This document shows positions 25,521 through 34,859 of a stretch of 64,000 nt of DNA, piece by piece. The notes beneath the pieces are model-generated. The model saw only the letters and a list, made by a program, of their open reading frames with translations, ran no database searches and was not told the DNA's origin. This DNA comes from Dryocola clanedunensis_A (lineage in GTDB: Bacteria; Pseudomonadota; Gammaproteobacteria; Enterobacterales; Enterobacteriaceae): NCBI GenBank assembly GCA_038405435.1, contig JBBYHZ010000002.1, one strand, 5' to 3'. The stretch's first letter is position 1. The number at the start of each line of letters is the position of its first letter. Both the position numbers and the translations under genes were made by a program.

Positions 25521-27896
25521 CTACTGCTTAACCTCGCAGTGGCTGACCATACGCCAGTGCCCCTGCAGAACATGAATTTCCCCCTCAACATTCACCACGT
25601 CACGGCTGCGAATATCGCCGCTTGAGGCACCCACTCTTATTTCAAATTCGCCGGGCTCCACCACGCGCTGTCCGTCACGTCGGGTAAAGTTGAGCATATC
25701 CGTCGGCACATTGAACGTCAGCTCTGCGCTTTCTCCGGCCTGTAAATATACGCGCTGGAAAGCCTTAAGCTCCTGCACCGGACGCACCATTGAGGCGACT
25801 TTGTCGTGAACGTAGAGCTGGACGACTTCGCTCGCCGCTTCGCGGCCACAGTTCGTTACCGTGACGCCTGCGATTATTTCACCGCCCTGATTTTCGACCT
25901 TTTTACCGGCAAGCTTCAGCGGACCGTAGCTGAAGTCCGTCCATGTTTTCCCGTAACCAAACGGATAGCGCGAGCCAAAGTGGAAGGCGAACGGCGTGCC
26001 GCCGCTTTTCAGCTTGTGGTTATAGTAGTAAGGCATGGCCCCGGCGCTTTTCGGGACGGAAACCACCAGCCTGCCTCCCGGCTCGGCCTGCCCCGTTAGC
26101 ACGTCCGCAATCGCATAGCCTCCTTCCTGCCCCGGCGCCCACGCCATCAGCAGCGCCGCCACGTTATCTTCCTGGCCACCCAGGTTATAAGGACGCCCAC
26201 CCGTCATTACCACCACCACTGGTTTACCCGTTGCCACCAGCTCATCCAGCAGCTGCTGTTGAACGCCGGGCAGCGTCAGGCTGTCGGTATCCGAACCTTC
26301 CCCCACGGTGCCGCTCTGGAACAGCCCGGCCAAATCGCCGACGCATAGCACGACAACATCACTCTGTTGCGCGGTACGCACCGCTTCCGGAATAAGGCTG
26401 AGATCCTGCGAGACCGGGGAGCTTTGCATGGGCTTACCGCCGCTGTCGCCGGGGAAGACCGGCGCACCAGCCATGCGTTTTTCTATAATATGGCAGCCTT
26501 TGGCATAGCGAACATTTTCGCTGCCAAGCCGCTCACGCAGCGCGGCCAGCGGGGTTATCACCTGCGACGTCTGCTCCAGCATATCGCTGATGATCAGGTG
26601 CACCGGGAAGCTGTAGCCGCTCAGCAGCGCCAGCGGGTCGTCCGCGGTAGGCCCAATGACCGCGACTTCAGGTGTGCCTTTTAGCGGCAACGTGCCGTCA
26701 TTTTCCAGCAGGGTGATGGAGCGGGTGGCAACCTCGCGGGCAAGCTGTTTTGCCGAGTCGCTCTGCAGCGCAACCCGGTTTTCATCGGCATAAGGATGCT
26801 CAAACAGGCCCAGGCGGAATTTTTCCTTGAGCACGCGAGCAACAATTTCATCAACTTTTGCCATAGTAATCAGCCCGCGTTCAACGGCCCCGGCCAGATG
26901 GCGCGCGCAGTCATCTTTGGGCAGCTCTACGTCCAGACCGGCGTTAAATGCCAGCGCCGCCGACTCTGCCGGATCGTGAGAGATACCGTGGTGCTGATGC
27001 AGGAGGCTGACACCGCCATAGTCCGCCACCACCAGCCCGTCGAAGCCCCACTGCTCGCGCAGGATTGTGGTGAGCAGGAACTCATCAGAGTGCCCGGGCT
27101 GGTTATCGATATCGTGATAGGCAGGCATCACGGAGCCTGCGTTCGCAAGCTTCACCGCCATCTCAAAGGGCAGCAGGAAAGTGTCGTTCAGCTCGCAGAA
27201 TCCGAGATGAACCGGGGCATGGTTGCGCGCGCCTTCGCTAAAAGAGTGGCCGACATAGTGCTTAAGCGTCGCCAGCAGGTCACGTTTTTTGCCCTGTAAG
27301 CCTTTCACATAGCTGGTTGCCATCATGCCGACCAGCCACGGATCCTCGCCAAAGGTCTCCTCCGTGCGGCCCCAGCGCACATCCCTCGAGACGTCCAGCA
27401 CCGGTGCCAGCCCCTGATGGCAGCCCGTTGACCGGGCCTCTTTGCCTATCGCCTCAGCGGCACGTTCGATAAGTTCCGGATCCCAGGTTGAGCCATAATT
27501 CAGCGGCGAAGGAAACAGCGTGGCATCTTTGCACAGCAGCCCGACCAGGCACTCTTCATGGAACAGCGCCGGGATCCCCAGCCGCGTATCTTCTACCAGC
27601 GTTTTTTGCAGGCGATTAGCTGCCCTGACGCCCTCTTGCGCATCGACAATATGCGTACCCAGCGGCCTCGTGATTTGGCCGATGCCGAGCTTCATGCGTT
27701 CGGCGAGGCCGGTCTGCTCCGTAACGCCAGCAAACTCATCGCTCAGATCGGTTCTTTCCCGGTGATTGCCATCACTCGACAGAATCAGCCACCAGGCGTG
27801 CATCTGTGCAAACTTTTCTTCCGGCGTCATGCGTGAGAGTAAATCAGCAACGCGCTCGTTAACCGGGCGGCGGGCATCCTTATAGATAGCAGACAT
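25521..27896 (-). CDS. Family 3 glycoside hydrolase (beta-glucosidase/beta-xylosidase type)
   Basis: A 791-residue GH3 enzyme with N-terminal barrel, alpha/beta sandwich and C-terminal fibronectin-III-like domains. The nucleophile Asp is in LVVADYGGVSLLHQH, and the substrate-binding KHYVGHSFSEGARNHAPV and GRTEETFGEDPWLVG are present. Unlike E. coli BglX it has no signal peptide, so it should act in the cytoplasm on an imported disaccharide. It is divergent from a GPH-family transporter, which probably brings in the substrate. The exact sugar (beta-glucoside or beta-xyloside) cannot be read from the sequence. Confidence 0.88.
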   Translation of the reverse strand: MSAIYKDARRPVNERVADLLSRMTPEEKFAQMHAWWLILSSDGNHRERTDLSDEFAGVTEQTGLAERMKLGIGQITRPLGTHIVDAQEGVRAANRLQKTLVEDTRLGIPALFHEECLVGLLCKDATLFPSPLNYGSTWDPELIERAAEAIGKEARSTGCHQGLAPVLDVSRDVRWGRTEETFGEDPWLVGMMATSYVKGLQGKKRDLLATLKHYVGHSFSEGARNHAPVHLGFCELNDTFLLPFEMAVKLANAGSVMPAYHDIDNQPGHSDEFLLTTILREQWGFDGLVVADYGGVSLLHQHHGISHDPAESAALAFNAGLDVELPKDDCARHLAGAVERGLITMAKVDEIVARVLKEKFRLGLFEHPYADENRVALQSDSAKQLAREVATRSITLLENDGTLPLKGTPEVAVIGPTADDPLALLSGYSFPVHLIISDMLEQTSQVITPLAALRERLGSENVRYAKGCHIIEKRMAGAPVFPGDSGGKPMQSSPVSQDLSLIPEAVRTAQQSDVVVLCVGDLAGLFQSGTVGEGSDTDSLTLPGVQQQLLDELVATGKPVVVVMTGGRPYNLGGQEDNVAALLMAWAPGQEGGYAIADVLTGQAEPGGRLVVSVPKSAGAMPYYYNHKLKSGGTPFAFHFGSRYPFGYGKTWTDFSYGPLKLAGKKVENQGGEIIAGVTVTNCGREAASEVVQLYVHDKVASMVRPVQELKAFQRVYLQAGESAELTFNVPTDMLNFTRRDGQRVVEPGEFEIRVGASSGDIRSRDVVNVEGEIHVLQGHWRMVSHCEVKQ

Positions 27897-28217
27897 TATT
27901 TTCCCCTTAGAGGCTCATCGGATTTTGGCTCGTTAATTTCTCCGTCGTTATTAATGATTTTGCGGATGAACCTCGCCCGCGGCAATTGCCGAAACAGACT
28001 GCGCGTTTACGATATTTGGTTTTCTCGGCCGAATGTGATGAGTCTCAAAAACAGCATGAAAATATCTGCAACCGGTTACCTAAAATGCTTCGCGGTGTGC
28101 ATCTGCGTCACAATTGATAAGAAACATAATTTATAAGTTAAAAATCTCAATACCCGCCCCGACATTCACCGATTACCTTCTTTGGCGTACCCTGGACTAT
28201 TAAAATAGGTAAAAACC
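27897..28217. other. Divergent promoter region of glycosidase and transporter
   Basis: A 321-base gap between divergent genes. It contains TGCAACCGGTTACC at 28067-28080, which fits the LacI-family operator pattern with a central CG. A TATTAAAAT stretch just upstream of the transporter start could be a -10. No further gene is seen. Confidence 0.5.
28067..28080. promoter_or_regulatory. LacI-family-like operator
   Basis: TGCAACCGGTTACC is an imperfect palindrome: half-sites TGCAACC and GGTAACC differ at two of seven positions. LacI/GalR proteins often bind such sites with a central CG. No LacI gene is adjacent; the nearest is at 42.9-43.9 kb. Confidence 0.45.
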
Positions 28218-29612
28218 ATGTCGACAATAACGGGAAGAATTAGCAGTAAAGAAAAACTAGGCTTCGGGCTGGGTGATGCAGCCAGCCATATCGTGTTTGA
28301 TTCTTCGGTGGCTATTCTGGCCTATTTCTACACGAACATTTACGGCCTGCCTCCTGCCGTTATGGGCACGCTTTTCCTGGTGGTTCGGGTGCTGGATGCA
28401 ATAACGGACCCGATTATGGGCGCGATTGCCGATCAGACTAAAAGCCGCTGGGGAAGATTCCGTCCCTGGCTGCTGATAATCTGCGTTCCATTTGCCGTAA
28501 GCTGCGTTCTGGTTTATTCCACGCCCGACTTCGATCAAACCGGAAAAATCATCTACGCCGTTCTTGCCTATATCTTTATGACGCTGATGTACACGGCAAT
28601 CAATATCCCCTATTGCTCGCTGGGCGCCGCCATTACGGCGGATCCGCAGGAAAATTTATCGCTGCAGTCCTGGCGTTTTGCCATTGCGCCAATAGGCGGC
28701 GCGATGGGTACCGCTCTCATCCTGCCGCTGGCCGACTTTATTGCGCCGGGTGACCGGGCCAGCGGCATGCAGTGGGCAATGGGGATTTTCGGCGTGATTG
28801 GCTGCCTGATGTTCCTGGTCTGTTTTGCAACGACCCGTGAGCGCATTACGCCGGTTAAAGAAGAAAACCTTAATATTTATCGCGACGTCCGCATTCTGAT
28901 GCAAAACGACCAGTGGCGTATATTGTCAGTTTATAATCTGGCGATGCTGTGCGGCGTTGTGGTTCGCGGCAGCCTGCTGGTTTACTTCGTACAATATATT
29001 CTTAACCAGGGCAGCAATATTATTTCGCTCTTCATGCTTGCAACTACCGTTGCGGCAGTTATAGGCAGTTTATCCGCGAAATGGGTTGGCGCATGGATGT
29101 GTAAAATCCGCGCTTCGGTGTGGGTTAATATTCTCAGCGCGCTGGTCGGCCTGCTGTTCCTGGTATTACCAACGAACTACTGGGTTCCGGCGTTTATCGT
29201 GCATATTATCCTTAATATACTTCAGGGTATTAACGCTCCGCTCCAGTGGTCGATGATCACCGATGCGAATAACTACGGCGAATGGAAAACCCAGCGGCGG
29301 ATCACCGGCATGAACGTCGCGGCGAATATATTCATTATTAAACTCGGCGTGGCTATCGGCGGCGCGTTAACGGGCTGGGGGCTGGCGTTTTATGGCTATC
29401 AGGCTGGCGTAGAGCAGCAGTCAGCGGAAGCGGTACGCGGCGTATTAATTTTATTCACCGTTTTACCTGCCGTGTTTTATCTGATTACCGCCTTCTCTAT
29501 TCGTTACTATCGTTTAACCGAAGCGAGAATGAACGATATAGTCAGCGATCTGAGCGAAGGGAAATTCCAGGTTCAGGCGGAGTTAACAAAAGCGGTGCCA
29601 CAGTCACACTAG
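28218..29612 (+). CDS. GPH-family sugar:cation symporter
   Basis: A 464-residue major-facilitator protein of the glycoside-pentoside-hexuronide:cation symporter family, with about 12 transmembrane segments. Family features are GFGLGDAASHIVFDS at the N terminus, DAITDPIMGAIADQTKSRWGRFRPWLL between helices 2 and 3, and WSMITDANNYGEWKTQRRITGM in the second half. It resembles E. coli YicJ. It is divergent from the GH3 enzyme and likely imports its substrate. AGG lies upstream of the ATG. Confidence 0.88.
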   Translation: MSTITGRISSKEKLGFGLGDAASHIVFDSSVAILAYFYTNIYGLPPAVMGTLFLVVRVLDAITDPIMGAIADQTKSRWGRFRPWLLIICVPFAVSCVLVYSTPDFDQTGKIIYAVLAYIFMTLMYTAINIPYCSLGAAITADPQENLSLQSWRFAIAPIGGAMGTALILPLADFIAPGDRASGMQWAMGIFGVIGCLMFLVCFATTRERITPVKEENLNIYRDVRILMQNDQWRILSVYNLAMLCGVVVRGSLLVYFVQYILNQGSNIISLFMLATTVAAVIGSLSAKWVGAWMCKIRASVWVNILSALVGLLFLVLPTNYWVPAFIVHIILNILQGINAPLQWSMITDANNYGEWKTQRRITGMNVAANIFIIKLGVAIGGALTGWGLAFYGYQAGVEQQSAEAVRGVLILFTVLPAVFYLITAFSIRYYRLTEARMNDIVSDLSEGKFQVQAELTKAVPQSH

Positions 29613-29620
29613 AAATAATT

Positions 29621-29646
29621 AAGGCGGGTGTTTCATCACCCGCCTT
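29621..29646. terminator. Inverted repeat between the transporter and ppsA
   Basis: AAGGCGGGTG-tttcat-CACCCGCCTT, a 10-bp perfect stem between the convergent transporter gene and ppsA. T-runs are weak on both sides. Confidence 0.65.
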
Positions 29647-29651
29647 AGGGT

Positions 29652-32024
29652 TTACTTATTAATTTCTGCCAGACTGAGCCAGGTTTGCACTACGGTGTCA
29701 GGGTTCAGAGAGAGGCTGTCGATGCCCTCTTCCATCAGCCAGGCGGCAAAGTCTTCGTGATCCGACGGACCCTGCCCGCAGATACCCACGTATTTTCCCT
29801 GCTTCTTCGCGGCTTTAATGGCCATCGACAGCAGCGCTTTCACCGCGTCGTTACGCTCATCAAACAGTTCAGACACCACGCCGGAGTCGCGGTCCAGGCC
29901 CAGCGCCAGCTGCGTCATGTCGTTGGAGCCGATAGAGAAACCATCGAAGTACTGCAGGAACTCATCCGCCAGCAGGGCGTTGGACGGGATCTCACACATC
30001 ATGATGATTTTCAGCCCGTTCTCGCCGCGCTTCAGGCCCTGACGCTCCAGCTCTTCCACCACGGCTTTCGCCTGGGCGACGGTACGCACAAACGGCACCA
30101 TCACTTCGACGTTGGTCAGCCCCATGTCGTTGCGCACGCGCTTCATGGCGGCGCACTCCAGGGCGAAGCAGTCACGGAAGCTGTCCGCCACGTAGCGGCC
30201 CGCACCGCGGAAGCCGAGCATCGGGTTCTCTTCTTCCGGCTCGTAGCGCTCGCCGCCGACCAGGTTGGCGTATTCGTTAGATTTAAAGTCCGACAGGCGA
30301 ACGATGACGCGCTTCGGCCAGAACGCTGCGCCCAGCGTCGCGATCCCTTCGGTCAGACGTCCAACGTAGAACTCAACGGGATCGTCATAGCCTTTCATCA
30401 TTTCGCGGATTTCGTTCTGCAGCCCAGGCTCCTGCTGGTCAAACTCCAGCAATGCACGAGGGTGTACGCCAATCATGCGGTTAATGATGAATTCCAGACG
30501 CGCCAGGCCCACGCCCTCGTTGGGCAGGCAGGCGAAGTCGAAGGCGCGATCGGGGTTGCCGACGTTCATCATGATTTTCAGCGGCAGGTCCGGCATGGTA
30601 TCTACCGTTGAGCTCTTCACGCTGAAGTCCAGCAGATCCTGATAGACATAGCCGGTGTCACCTTCCGCGCAGGAGACGGTCACGTTCTGGTCGTCCTTCA
30701 TGCGCTCCATAGCGTCACCGCAGCCAACCACGGCCGGAATGCCCAGTTCACGGGCGATGATCGCCGCATGGCAGGTTCGCCCGCCGCGGTTGGTCACGAT
30801 AGCGGACGCCTTTTTCATGATCGGCTCCCAGTCCGGGTCGGTCATGTCGGTCACCAGCACGTCGCCGGGCTGGATAAGGTGCATTTCGCTGATATTGTGA
30901 ATGACCTTCACCGGACCCGCACCGATGCGGTGGCCGATGGCACGGCCTTCCGCGACGATTTTGCCCTGGGAATGCAGCTGATAGCGTTCCATAACCTGCC
31001 CCTGAGAACGCACGGTTTCCGGGCGGGCCTGGACGATAAACAGCTTGCCGGTGTGGCCGTCTTTCGCCCATTCGATATCCATTGGGCGACCGTAGTGTTT
31101 TTCAATCTGTACGGCCTGCTTCGCCAGCTCCTGCACCTCTTCAGGCGTAATGGAGAACTGGTCACGGTCCGCCTGCGGCACGTCTTCGATGCGTACCTGC
31201 TTGCCATGCTCCTGGCTTGGGGCATAGACCATGCGGATTTTTTTCGAGCCCATGTTACGGCGCACGATGGACGGCCTGCCGGCTTCCAGCGTCGGTTTAT
31301 GGACGTAGAACTCATCCGGGTTAACCGCGCCCTGCACGACCATCTCGCCCAGCCCGTAGGCGGAAGTAATAAACACCACCTGCTCAAAGCCGGATTCGGT
31401 GTCGATGGAGAACATCACGCCGGACGAGGCCAGATCCGAGCGGACCATGCGCTGAACCCCGGCGGAAAGGGCCACGCCGCGGTGGTCGTAGCCCTGGTGT
31501 ACGCGGTAAGAGATGGCCCGGTCGTTAAACAGCGAAGCAAACACATGCTTCACCGCCACCAGCACCGCATCATACCCCTGTACGTTGAGGAAGGTTTCTT
31601 GTTGCCCGGCAAACGACGCGTCCGGCATATCTTCTGCCGTAGCGGAGGAGCGCACGGCAAAAGAGGCTTCAGCGTCGTCAGCAGAAAGCTGTTCGTAGGC
31701 GTCGTGAATGGCTTTTTCCAGCTCGGGCTGGAAAGGCGTGTCGATGATCCACTGGCGGATTTGCGTCCCGGCTTTGGCAAGCGCGGCAACGTCGTCAATA
31801 TCCGTTTTGTCCAGCAGCTCATAAATACGCTGGTTTACACCACTTTGGTCGAGAAAATAATTAAACGCTTCGGCGGTGGTGGCAAAACCGTTCGGCACGG
31901 AGACGCCCATACCTGAAAGGTTGGTAATCATTTCACCCAGGGAGGCATTCTTTCCCCCGACCCTGTCTACATCATTCATGCCGAGTTGGTTATACCAAAG
32001 CACCAGCGGTGACGAATTGGACAT
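29652..32024 (-). CDS. ppsA: Phosphoenolpyruvate synthase PpsA
   Basis: A 790-residue enzyme converting pyruvate and ATP to PEP, AMP and phosphate in gluconeogenesis. The N-terminal ATP-grasp domain is followed by the swivelling phosphohistidine domain (TNRGGRTCHAAIIAREL, His near residue 419) and the PEP-binding barrel (NPMLGFRGAGRY, IGSNDMTQLALGLDRDSG). I chose the ATG at 32024 (MSNSSPLVLWYNQ) because it fits the family; the frame extends to 32069. PpsA is switched off and on by PpsR, encoded divergently. A Cra-like site lies about 90 bases upstream. Confidence 0.97.
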   Translation of the reverse strand: MSNSSPLVLWYNQLGMNDVDRVGGKNASLGEMITNLSGMGVSVPNGFATTAEAFNYFLDQSGVNQRIYELLDKTDIDDVAALAKAGTQIRQWIIDTPFQPELEKAIHDAYEQLSADDAEASFAVRSSATAEDMPDASFAGQQETFLNVQGYDAVLVAVKHVFASLFNDRAISYRVHQGYDHRGVALSAGVQRMVRSDLASSGVMFSIDTESGFEQVVFITSAYGLGEMVVQGAVNPDEFYVHKPTLEAGRPSIVRRNMGSKKIRMVYAPSQEHGKQVRIEDVPQADRDQFSITPEEVQELAKQAVQIEKHYGRPMDIEWAKDGHTGKLFIVQARPETVRSQGQVMERYQLHSQGKIVAEGRAIGHRIGAGPVKVIHNISEMHLIQPGDVLVTDMTDPDWEPIMKKASAIVTNRGGRTCHAAIIARELGIPAVVGCGDAMERMKDDQNVTVSCAEGDTGYVYQDLLDFSVKSSTVDTMPDLPLKIMMNVGNPDRAFDFACLPNEGVGLARLEFIINRMIGVHPRALLEFDQQEPGLQNEIREMMKGYDDPVEFYVGRLTEGIATLGAAFWPKRVIVRLSDFKSNEYANLVGGERYEPEEENPMLGFRGAGRYVADSFRDCFALECAAMKRVRNDMGLTNVEVMVPFVRTVAQAKAVVEELERQGLKRGENGLKIIMMCEIPSNALLADEFLQYFDGFSIGSNDMTQLALGLDRDSGVVSELFDERNDAVKALLSMAIKAAKKQGKYVGICGQGPSDHEDFAAWLMEEGIDSLSLNPDTVVQTWLSLAEINK

Positions 32025-32358
32025 CGAGACAATCCTTTTGTGATATATGAATGGGTACAAGAAACGCATTACATCGTTATTAGCCTGCCATATTTGACCC
32101 GCTGAGTGAAACGGGTGAATCGTTCAAGCAAAATAAAAATATGAATTTTTCAGATACATTAACCCTCATCGTAAGCCTTTGATTATTCATTTAATCCCCT
32201 TTTGGCGTGTGGTTAATCATTAATTTGATAAGTGACGTAGCCATTTCATAAAAAATAAAAACACCAGTTCACTTTTCATTTTGCGATAAGGATTATCCCG
32301 AACCTCGTTGTTTTAATTTATGCTTTACGCAATTGCCGCAAAATGTCAGGGACAAAAC
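32025..32358. other. ppsA-ppsR divergent intergenic region
   Basis: A 334-base AT-rich gap between divergent genes. It contains one recognisable operator, the Cra-like site at 32114-32129. I see nothing else that I can assign. Confidence 0.6.
32114..32129. promoter_or_regulatory. Cra (FruR)-like site upstream of ppsA
   Basis: GGTGAATCGTTCAAGC fits the Cra consensus (TGAAWCGNTTCA type). In E. coli Cra activates ppsA, and the site lies at a suitable distance before the gene. Assignment rests on motif and known regulation. Confidence 0.7.
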
Positions 32359-33192
32359 ATGGATAACGTCGTAGACCGACAGGTTTTTTATATTTCCGAT
32401 GGCACCGCCATTACCGCTGAAGTGCTGGGCCATGCGGTGATGTCTCAGTTTCCGGTTGCGATCAACAGCATCACGCTGCCGTTTGTGGAAAATGAGAGCC
32501 GTGCCAGGGCCGTGAAAGAGCAGATTGACGCCCTTTATCAGCAGACCGGCATCCGGCCGCTGGTGTTCTACTCCATCGTGCTGCCCGAAATCCGCGATAT
32601 CATCGTGACAAGCGAAGGCTTTTGTCAGGATATCGTTCAGGCGCTGGTCGCTCCTTTGCAGCAGGAGCTGAAGCTGGACCCGACGCCTGTTGCCCACCGT
32701 ACCCACGGTCTGAACCCCGGCAACATAATCAAATATGACGCCAGGATCGCCGCCATTGACTACACGCTTGCCCACGATGACGGCATTTCCATGCGCAATC
32801 TCGATCAGGCGCAGGTGATTCTGCTGGGCGTCTCCCGCTGCGGCAAAACGCCGACCAGCCTGTACCTCGCCATGCAGTTTGGTATCCGGGCAGCAAACTA
32901 TCCGTTTATCGCCGACGATATGGACAATATTCAGCTTCCCGCCGAGCTGAAACCGCTTCAGCATAAACTGTTCGGCCTGACGATTAACCCGGAACGCCTC
33001 GCCGCCATTCGCGAAGAGCGCCGTGAAAACAGCCGCTACGCCTCTCTGCGCCAGTGCCGCCTCGAAGTGGCGGAGGTCGAAGCGCTGTTCCGAAAAAATC
33101 AGATCCGCTACCTCAACAGCACCAATTATTCCGTTGAGGAGATGGCCACAAAGATTCTGGATATCATGGGCCTGAATCGTCGCATGTACTAA
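32359..33192 (+). CDS. ppsR: PEP synthase regulatory kinase/phosphorylase PpsR
   Basis: A 277-residue DUF299 protein, the same length as E. coli PpsR (YdiA). It contains VFYISDGTAITAEVLGH, the P-loop GVSRCGKTPTSLYLA and the C-terminal RKNQIRYLNSTNYSVEE. It uses ADP to phosphorylate and inactivate PpsA and phosphate to reactivate it. I chose the ATG at 32359 (MDNVVDR); the frame is open 39 bases upstream. The TrpR operator for aroH overlaps its stop codon. Confidence 0.95.
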   Translation: MDNVVDRQVFYISDGTAITAEVLGHAVMSQFPVAINSITLPFVENESRARAVKEQIDALYQQTGIRPLVFYSIVLPEIRDIIVTSEGFCQDIVQALVAPLQQELKLDPTPVAHRTHGLNPGNIIKYDARIAAIDYTLAHDDGISMRNLDQAQVILLGVSRCGKTPTSLYLAMQFGIRAANYPFIADDMDNIQLPAELKPLQHKLFGLTINPERLAAIREERRENSRYASLRQCRLEVAEVEALFRKNQIRYLNSTNYSVEEMATKILDIMGLNRRMY

Positions 33193-33204
33193 GAAACTAG
33201 TACA
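33185..33204. promoter_or_regulatory. TrpR operator of aroH
   Basis: TGTACTA-agaaac-TAGTACA is a perfect palindrome matching the TrpR operator pattern GTACTA-N6-TAGTAC. E. coli aroH is repressed by TrpR. The site overlaps the ppsR stop codon and lies about 150 bases before the aroH ATG. Confidence 0.88.
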
Positions 33205-33352
33205 CAAGATTTACATTGTATGTCAGGATAGACAGATTGCGATGGCGTTATTCCCGTTGTGCGGTTGAAATCGGCATAAATTGGTTTATCGTGATCGCCA
33301 TCACTTCCCGGCACTCTCGCCGCGCAGAAGACAAAAATTTCTGAGACACACA

Positions 33353-34399
33353 ATGAATAAAACAGATGAACTGCGAACAGCGCGCATCGACAGCCTGGTC
33401 ACTCCCGCAGCGCTGGCCGATCGCCTACCTGTCTCGCCTGAGGTGGCACAAAACGTTATCGCCTCCCGCCGTCGCATCGAAAAAATCCTTAACGGTGAAG
33501 ATAATCGCCTGCTGGTGATTGTCGGGCCATGCTCCATTCACGATCTGGACGCGGCCATGGATTACGCCCGCCGCCTGGAGGGGATGCGTCAGAAACATGG
33601 CGATCGCCTGGAAATCGTGATGCGCACCTATTTCGAAAAGCCGCGCACCGTGGTTGGCTGGAAGGGGCTTATCTCCGATCCTGAACTGAACGGCAGCTAC
33701 CGCGTGAATCACGGCATTGAGCAGGCACGCCGCCTGCTGTTGCAGGTGAACGAACTGGGCGTACCGACGGCGACAGAGTTTCTGGATATGGTGATCGGCC
33801 AGTTTATTGCCGATTTAATCAGCTGGGGCGCAATTGGGGCACGCACGACGGAAAGCCAGATCCACCGTGAAATGGCCTCGGCGCTCTCCTGCCCCGTTGG
33901 CTTTAAGAACGGCACTGACGGCAATACCCGCATCGCGATCGACGCGATTCGCGCTGCCCGCGCCAGCCACATGTTCCTCTCTCCGGACAAGCACGGCCAG
34001 ATGACGATTTACCAGACCAGCGGTAACCCATACGGCCACGTGATTATGCGCGGCGGCAAACAGCCGAACTACCACGCGGCGGATATCGCTGCGGCCTGCG
34101 ACAGCCTGCAGGAGTTCGATCTGCCGGAGCAGCTGGTTGTCGACTTCAGCCACGGTAACTGCCAGAAGCAGCACCGCCGCCAGCTCGAGGTGTGCGAGGA
34201 CGTCTGCAGCCAGATCCGCAACGGCTCCCGCGCCATTGCCGGTATCATGGCCGAAAGCTTTATCCTCGAGGGCACCCAGAAGATCGTAGCCGGACAGCCG
34301 CTGAAATATGGCCAGTCCATCACCGATCCTTGCCTCAGCTGGGAAGATACTGAAACCCTGCTGGCAATGCTGGCGGATGCCGCCGGTAGCCGTTTTTAA
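33353..34399 (+). CDS. aroH: DAHP synthase, tryptophan-sensitive, AroH
   Basis: A 348-residue type I 3-deoxy-D-arabino-heptulosonate-7-phosphate synthase, the same length as E. coli AroH. Active-site motifs are VIVGPCSIHD, YFEKPRTVVGWKGL, GARTTESQIHREMASAL, and metal-binding DFSHGNCQKQHRRQ. It condenses PEP with erythrose 4-phosphate at the entry to aromatic amino-acid synthesis. The TrpR operator upstream supports AroH over AroF or AroG. I chose ATG 33353 (MNKTDELRTARI), which fits the family. Confidence 0.95.
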   Translation: MNKTDELRTARIDSLVTPAALADRLPVSPEVAQNVIASRRRIEKILNGEDNRLLVIVGPCSIHDLDAAMDYARRLEGMRQKHGDRLEIVMRTYFEKPRTVVGWKGLISDPELNGSYRVNHGIEQARRLLLQVNELGVPTATEFLDMVIGQFIADLISWGAIGARTTESQIHREMASALSCPVGFKNGTDGNTRIAIDAIRAARASHMFLSPDKHGQMTIYQTSGNPYGHVIMRGGKQPNYHAADIAAACDSLQEFDLPEQLVVDFSHGNCQKQHRRQLEVCEDVCSQIRNGSRAIAGIMAESFILEGTQKIVAGQPLKYGQSITDPCLSWEDTETLLAMLADAAGSRF

Positions 34400-34406
34400 T
34401 TTTCAT

Positions 34407-34433
34407 GGTGGATGACGCTTACGCTTATCCACC
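34407..34433. repeat. Palindromic intergenic repeat
   Basis: GGTGGAT (34407-34413) pairs with ATCCACC (34427-34433) across GACGCTTACGCTT. It is the inverse orientation of the copy at 40492-40517. It lies just past the aroH stop. Confidence 0.75.
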
Positions 34434-34558
34434 CCGCTCACTGCTTCCTTGCCGCGCGGATTAGTGAAAGCACATCCGCCCTTTTCCTCTCTTTGCTCAA
34501 AATTGATCCATTCACATTTTTCTTACAAATAATGCTTGCTGCTGCAATCGAGTTTATT

Positions 34559-34577
34559 GATAATGATTATCATTGTT
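34559..34577. promoter_or_regulatory. Fur box of the heme uptake operon
   Basis: GATAATGATTATCATTGTT differs from the classic 19-base Fur consensus GATAATGATAATCATTATC at only a few positions. It lies about 25-40 bases before the hemP start, so iron should repress the whole hemP-hmuRSTUV operon. Confidence 0.92.
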
Positions 34578-34602
34578 ACATTAATTGTCATTTGCACACA
34601 GA

Positions 34603-34779
34603 ATGGATCGTATGGACAAACCTTTCACTTCTACCCGCCCGCAGCAGCCTGCGGCAGAACCCCGTCACATCGACAGTAAAGCCCTGCTTGGTTCTGACGG
34701 CCGTGTCGTGATTGTCCACGAAGGCCAGCAGTACCTGCTGCGTCAGACCCAGGCCGGGAAGCTCATCCTGACCAAATAA
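34603..34779 (+). CDS. hemP: Hemin uptake protein HemP (YdiE)
   Basis: A small protein of 58 residues from the ATG at 34603, or 55 from 34612; neither start has a strong ribosome-binding site. The conserved part is IDSKALLGSDGRVVIVHEG and the C-terminal YLLRQTQAGKLILTK, typical of HemP. In E. coli the homolog ydiE sits at this same place after aroH. HemP helps hemin uptake; in some bacteria it acts as a regulator. It leads the Fur-controlled heme operon. Confidence 0.88.
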   Translation: MDRMDKPFTSTRPQQPAAEPRHIDSKALLGSDGRVVIVHEGQQYLLRQTQAGKLILTK

Positions 34780-34859
34780 AAAAACAGCTTTCTTTTCGCA
34801 AGCCACCCAGGTTATCCCCAGGCAGCCAGCGCTTAATGTTTCTCATGGAGAATTGCGCT

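Noticed and set aside
28095..28115. CRP-like site TGTGC...TCACA upstream of the GPH transporter
   Set aside because: The half-sites are spaced seven bases apart, not six, so it does not fit the CRP consensus.
30768..31916. A 382-codon plus-strand frame opposite ppsA
   Set aside because: Shadow of ppsA; His- and Arg-rich composition without family similarity.
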